DNA from: Pusillimonas sp. UBA3987
GTDB lineage: Bacteria; Pseudomonadota; Gammaproteobacteria; Burkholderiales; Burkholderiaceae_B
Assembly: GCA_002384935.1 (NCBI GenBank)
Contig: DGCD01000011.1
Coordinates: 248,001 to 312,000, forward strand
DNA: 64,000 nt
Direction: 5' to 3'
Under the pieces are notes generated by a model. It saw nothing but the letters and a program-made list of their open reading frames with translations, did no database searches and was not told the origin of the DNA. Position numbers and translations under genes: made by a program. Shown here piece after piece: positions 60,717 to 64,000 of the stretch; positions within the stretch are counted from its first letter, which is position 1; each line of letters starts with the position of its first letter.

Positions 60717-61747
60717 GACTTGAATTTCCGGGTATAGGCGCTGAATGTTTCCAGTTTTTCGCGCGCGGCGCCGTTGGCAATTAACTCAAATGCCAGTTTT
60801 ACGCCTTCTTTCATTGTTTGGGTGCGGTTGGCTGCATAAATGGCCAAGCCAGCGTTGAGCGCAACGATATCACGAGCCGGCCCTTCGACATTATCCAGAG
60901 CTTCCCTTACCAAGGCTGCAGATTCATCGCGTGTGCTCACTTTAAGCGAGCGGTTTGACGACATCGTGACATTAAAGTCTTCCGGGTGGATTTCGTACTC
61001 TTTAATTTCACCGTCTTTGAGTTCGCCAATGAGCGTGGGTGCGCCCAGAGATACTTCATCCATGCCGTCCTTACCGTGCACAATCAAAACATGCTTCGAG
61101 CCGAGCCGTTCCAACACCCGAACCTGAATGCCGACCAGGTCGCCATGGAAGACGCCCATAAGCTGATTGCCGGCTCCGGCGGGGTTGGTCAGCGGTCCGA
61201 GAATATTAAAAATGGTTTTTATGCCGAGCTCTTTGCGGATCGGGGCGACATATTTCATGGCGCCGTGATGAGCGGGGGCGAACATGAAGCCAATGCCGGT
61301 TTCTGCAATACATTCCGCAATTTGCGCTGGCGTGAGCTCAATATTGACGCCGAGCGCTTCTACGACGTCGACGCTACCCGACGAGGACGAGGCGCTGCGC
61401 CCGCCGTGCTTGGCCACTTTGGCGCCAGAAGCGGCTGCAACGAACATCGCGGCAGTGGAAATGTTGAAAGTGTTGCTGCCGTCTCCGCCCGTGCCGGCCA
61501 TATCCAAAAGTTCATCCGGGTAGGGTGTGTCCACTTTCGTGGCAAATTCACGCATGACCTGTGCCGCTGCGGTAATTTCACCAATCGTCTCTTTTTTCAC
61601 TCGCAGGCCCATGATCAGGGCAGTAGCCATTTGGGCAGACATTTCGCCGCGCATCAGAGCGCGCATGAGCTGCAACATCTCGTCGTGGAAAATTTCCCTG
61701 TGCTCAACGCAGCGGGCCAAAGCTTCACTAGGGGTAATGTGGGTCAT
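60713..61747 (-). CDS. trpD: Anthranilate phosphoribosyltransferase
   Basis: A 344-residue type IV phosphoribosyltransferase joining anthranilate and PRPP. DMAGTGGDGSNTFNISTAA (about residue 82) is the PRPP-binding glycine loop, KHGGRSASSSSGSVDVVEAL the second conserved site, and LGPLTNPAGAGNQLMGVF the third. It is not fused to the glutaminase TrpG, which is encoded separately 15 nt upstream. Confidence 0.97.
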   Translation of the reverse strand: MTHITPSEALARCVEHREIFHDEMLQLMRALMRGEMSAQMATALIMGLRVKKETIGEITAAAQVMREFATKVDTPYPDELLDMAGTGGDGSNTFNISTAAMFVAAASGAKVAKHGGRSASSSSGSVDVVEALGVNIELTPAQIAECIAETGIGFMFAPAHHGAMKYVAPIRKELGIKTIFNILGPLTNPAGAGNQLMGVFHGDLVGIQVRVLERLGSKHVLIVHGKDGMDEVSLGAPTLIGELKDGEIKEYEIHPEDFNVTMSSNRSLKVSTRDESAALVREALDNVEGPARDIVALNAGLAIYAANRTQTMKEGVKLAFELIANGAAREKLETFSAYTRKFKS

Positions 61748-61762
61748 TTTGCTTTCCTTTTT

Positions 61763-62326
61763 CTATATTTTAAGGAATCGTTCAAGCAAGGCGTGGCCAT
61801 GCTCGCTCAGGATGGATTCGGGATGGAACTGTACGCCGAAGATCGGGTCCGTTTTGTGACGGATGCCCATGATTTCGCCGTCGTCGGTTTGCGCAGTTAT
61901 CTCCAGGCAGTCGGGCAGGGTGCTGCGGTTGATTGCCAGCGAGTGGTAACGCGTAACCGTGAACGGGGACGGCAAACCGGTGAAGATGTCTTCTCCCTTA
62001 TGTTGAAGGAGCGATGTTTTTCCATGCATGAGGGTTTTTGCCCGCACGATATCGCCGCCGAATGCCGCTCCAATTGCCTGATGCCCCAGGCATACGCCCA
62101 GAATGGGCACCTGGCCGGCCAGCGCCTGGATCAGCGCGACTGAAACGCCGGCCTGGTCGGGGGCGCAAGGGCCGGGCGAAATACAAAGGCGATCCGGTTT
62201 CAGCGCCAGCAGTTCGGGTACGGTCATGTGGTCGTTACGCACAACCTGAACATTTTCCCCCAATTCGCCAAAGTAATGCACCAGGTTGTAAGTGAAGGAG
62301 TCGTAGTTATCAAGCATCAGTAGCAT
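61763..62326 (-). CDS. trpG: Anthranilate synthase component II (glutamine amidotransferase)
   Basis: A 187-residue class I glutamine amidotransferase that supplies ammonia to TrpE. LLMLDNYDSFTYNLVHYF is the N-terminal signature. The catalytic triad is Cys in PILGVCLGHQAIG and His/Glu in FGVQFHPESIL. It lies between trpE (21 nt) and trpD (15 nt). It may also serve aminodeoxychorismate synthase, as no pabA is seen here. Confidence 0.96.
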   Translation of the reverse strand: MLLMLDNYDSFTYNLVHYFGELGENVQVVRNDHMTVPELLALKPDRLCISPGPCAPDQAGVSVALIQALAGQVPILGVCLGHQAIGAAFGGDIVRAKTLMHGKTSLLQHKGEDIFTGLPSPFTVTRYHSLAINRSTLPDCLEITAQTDDGEIMGIRHKTDPIFGVQFHPESILSEHGHALLERFLKI

Positions 62327-62347
62327 TCTGTGTCTCCGGCGACAGGG

Positions 62348-63868
62348 TTAAATAGGCTCATCCAGGCCAAACTGAACTTTTTCAGCTGCGCGAATCAAGG
62401 CGCGTGCTTTTGCTTCGGTTTCCTGCCATTCTTTTTCCGGATCGGAGTCGGCCACAATGCCGGCAGCCGCCTGTACATAAAGCATGCCATTTTTGATGAT
62501 ACCGGTGCGAATTGCGATTGCCACGTCCATTTCTCCGCTGTAACTCAAGTAGCCCGCGGCGCCGCCGTAAATGCCCCGGCGAACAGGCTCCAGTTCGTCG
62601 ATAATTTCCATGGCGCGTACTTTTGGCGCGCCGGTCAGCGTGCCGGCCGGGAACGAAGCGCGCAGGACATCCATATTGCTCAGTTCCGGTTTGAGTTCGC
62701 CGCAGACATTGGAAACCAGGTGTTGTACATGCGAGTAACGTTCAATGGCCATGGTTTCGGTCACTTTTACTGTGCCCGTTTTTGCCACGCGCCCTACATC
62801 GTTTCTTGCCAGATCAATCAGCATGACATGTTCGGCACGCTCTTTCGGATCGGCCTGCAATTCTTGCGCTAGTCGCGCATCTTCAGTCGGTGTCGCGCCG
62901 CGCGGGCGCGTGCCGGCCAGCGGGCGAATCGTTACTTTCGTGGATTCGTCTGCGCCGTCGTGAACTGTTTCCTGGCGCACCAGAATTTCAGGTGAGGCGC
63001 CAACGACATGAAAATCGTCGAAATTCCAGTAGTACATGTAGGGTGAGGGGTTCAGCGAGCGCAAGGCACGATACAGCGAGAGCGGTGAGTCGCGAAATGG
63101 CTTGGAGATGACCTGGCCGATCTGCACTTGCATGACGTCGCCGGCTTCGATGTACGCTTTGGCTTTGTGTACGGCAGCCAGGTAGTCTTCTTTTTTGAAG
63201 TCTCGATAAGTATCGGTTTGCAGGCTGGCATAGGCGTAGGGAATGACGACGGGCGTACGCAGTTTCTGTCGCAGTACCTTGAGGCGTCTTTTGGCCTGAA
63301 TGTAACTTTCGGGTTGGGACGTATCGGCATACACCAGCAAGTAGGTTTTGCCGGCCAGGTTATCAACAATAACCAGTTCGTCGATATGCAGCAGCATCAG
63401 GTCCGGGGTGCCTTCGCCCTGTCCCGAAGGAAACGGCTTAACGGCCGGCCCCAGCTTGGGCTCTGCGTGGCGAGCAATGTCGTAACCGAAGTAGCCGGCC
63501 AGGCCGCCGGCAAAGCGTGGCATGCCTGGGCGCAGGGCTACTTTGAAGCGGTTTTGGTAGGCTTGTACGAAATCCAGCGGATCGCCCTCATGGGTTTCCA
63601 CGACCTTGCCTTGCGTCACAACCTCGGTTTTGTTTCCCGTGGCGCGAATGACTGTGTGTGCGGGCAGGCCAATAAAGGAATAACGGCCAAAACGCTCACC
63701 GCTCACAACCGATTCCAGCAAACAACTATTTCGTCCGCCTTCCGGAGAGTTGTGCGCCAGTTTCAGGTAGATGCTTAATGGTGTATCAAGATCGGCGTAA
63801 GTTTCGGCGATGAGCGGTATGCGGTTGAAGCCCTGCGCTGCAAGTGCGTTGAACTCAATTTCTGTCAT
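62348..63868 (-). CDS. trpE: Anthranilate synthase component I
   Basis: A 506-residue chorismate-using enzyme making anthranilate. The N-terminal half includes the Trp feedback site region LLESVVSGERFGRYSFIG. The C-terminal chorismate domain has PFAGGLAGYFGYD-like RFAGGLAGYFGYDIAR, IRPLAGTRPRGATPTEDARL, LIDLARNDVGRV and FPAGTLTGAPKVRAMEIIDELEP. The ATG at 63868 is chosen; an in-frame extension to 63955 reads through a terminator hairpin. It is the first gene of trpEGDC-ung. Confidence 0.97.
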   Translation of the reverse strand: MTEIEFNALAAQGFNRIPLIAETYADLDTPLSIYLKLAHNSPEGGRNSCLLESVVSGERFGRYSFIGLPAHTVIRATGNKTEVVTQGKVVETHEGDPLDFVQAYQNRFKVALRPGMPRFAGGLAGYFGYDIARHAEPKLGPAVKPFPSGQGEGTPDLMLLHIDELVIVDNLAGKTYLLVYADTSQPESYIQAKRRLKVLRQKLRTPVVIPYAYASLQTDTYRDFKKEDYLAAVHKAKAYIEAGDVMQVQIGQVISKPFRDSPLSLYRALRSLNPSPYMYYWNFDDFHVVGASPEILVRQETVHDGADESTKVTIRPLAGTRPRGATPTEDARLAQELQADPKERAEHVMLIDLARNDVGRVAKTGTVKVTETMAIERYSHVQHLVSNVCGELKPELSNMDVLRASFPAGTLTGAPKVRAMEIIDELEPVRRGIYGGAAGYLSYSGEMDVAIAIRTGIIKNGMLYVQAAAGIVADSDPEKEWQETEAKARALIRAAEKVQFGLDEPI

Positions 63869-63910
63869 GGTGTTCTCGGTTGGTGTTAGTGGGAAACACG
63901 CAGCGGACAG

Positions 63911-63947
63911 AAATAAAAAAGCCCGGCTACGTGTGTAGATCCGGGCT
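63911..63947 (-). terminator. Terminator or attenuator hairpin in the trpE leader
   Basis: On the minus strand AGCCCGG pairs with CCGGGCT (inner CTAC/GTAG), followed by a run of T. It lies 43 nt before the trpE ATG. It may simply end the upstream transcript or act as a trp attenuator. A second hairpin (GCGCGAAA / TTTCGCGC, 63967-63995) precedes it. Confidence 0.75.
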
Positions 63948-64000
63948 GGATTCAAACTGACTGGTAGCGCGAAAACTGCTTTTTAAATTTCGCGCCAGGA

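Noticed and set aside
60986..62143. Plus-strand open frame of 385 codons opposite trpD and trpG
   Set aside because: A shadow of two well-conserved trp genes; composition is His/Arg rich without domain signs.
63869..63955. Longer N-terminus for trpE
   Set aside because: The extension would translate through an intrinsic terminator hairpin and does not match TrpE proteins; the ATG at 63868 begins the conserved part.

Overview
The window reads as a chromosomal segment of a betaproteobacterium of the order Burkholderiales, most like the Alcaligenaceae (Bordetella, Achromobacter, Pusillimonas, Advenella group). This is judged from gene content and order: petABC-sspAB, dacC-dat-ybeD-lipB-lipA, birA-coaX, hslVU-dksA-cobW-zur-znuCBA, dapF-DUF484-xerC, metK-ahcY-metF and trpEGDC-ung. 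The genus cannot be fixed by reading alone. Genes are dense, mostly intact and mostly core functions. I saw no insertion sequence, prophage, CRISPR array or obvious pseudogene.

Layout. 1-1.9 kb: the start of a minus-strand urease operon (ureD, ureA, ureJ) with a consensus sigma-54 promoter and a candidate NtrC site. 2.2-3.0 kb: tRNA-Thr(UGU) with its terminator and a SnoaL-like orphan. 3-7.2 kb: sspA-sspB and the cytochrome bc1 operon. 7.3-16.9 kb: mscL, a Nif3-like protein, a DegS-type protease, a polyol dehydrogenase coupled to waaC-waaA, then galU, coaX, birA and an alpha/beta hydrolase. 17-21.2 kb: dacC, a D-amino acid aminotransferase, and lipoate synthesis (lipB, lipA).

21.3-32.2 kb is the accessory part: a catabolic cluster with a Rieske oxygenase, a GntR/FCD regulator, a zinc alcohol dehydrogenase, a five-gene branched-chain-amino-acid-type ABC transporter, a cupin, a DUF1185 protein and an MhpA-like flavin monooxygenase. 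A TATGCATA-centred operator recurs upstream of each transcription unit, suggesting one regulon for uptake and oxidation of an aromatic or related compound whose identity is unknown.

32.2-40.3 kb: a cobalamin adenosyltransferase, a CusF-like protein, hslV-hslU with a sigma-32-like promoter, and a zinc homeostasis block: a DksA lacking most zinc-finger cysteines, a His-rich CobW GTPase, Zur, and znuCBA behind a Zur-like palindrome and a Trp-rich small ORF. 40.3-49.7 kb: xerC, DUF484, dapF, two lipid A acyltransferases, then metK, DUF1289, an SAH riboswitch, ahcY, a small membrane protein, metF and 5-formyl-THF cyclo-ligase, together a methyl-cycle neighbourhood. 49.7-64 kb: slt, cca, a membrane-anchored MidA-like methyltransferase, wrbA, pirin, a LysR regulator, a nitroreductase, rhlE, ung and trpCDGE with a terminator-like hairpin in the trpE leader.
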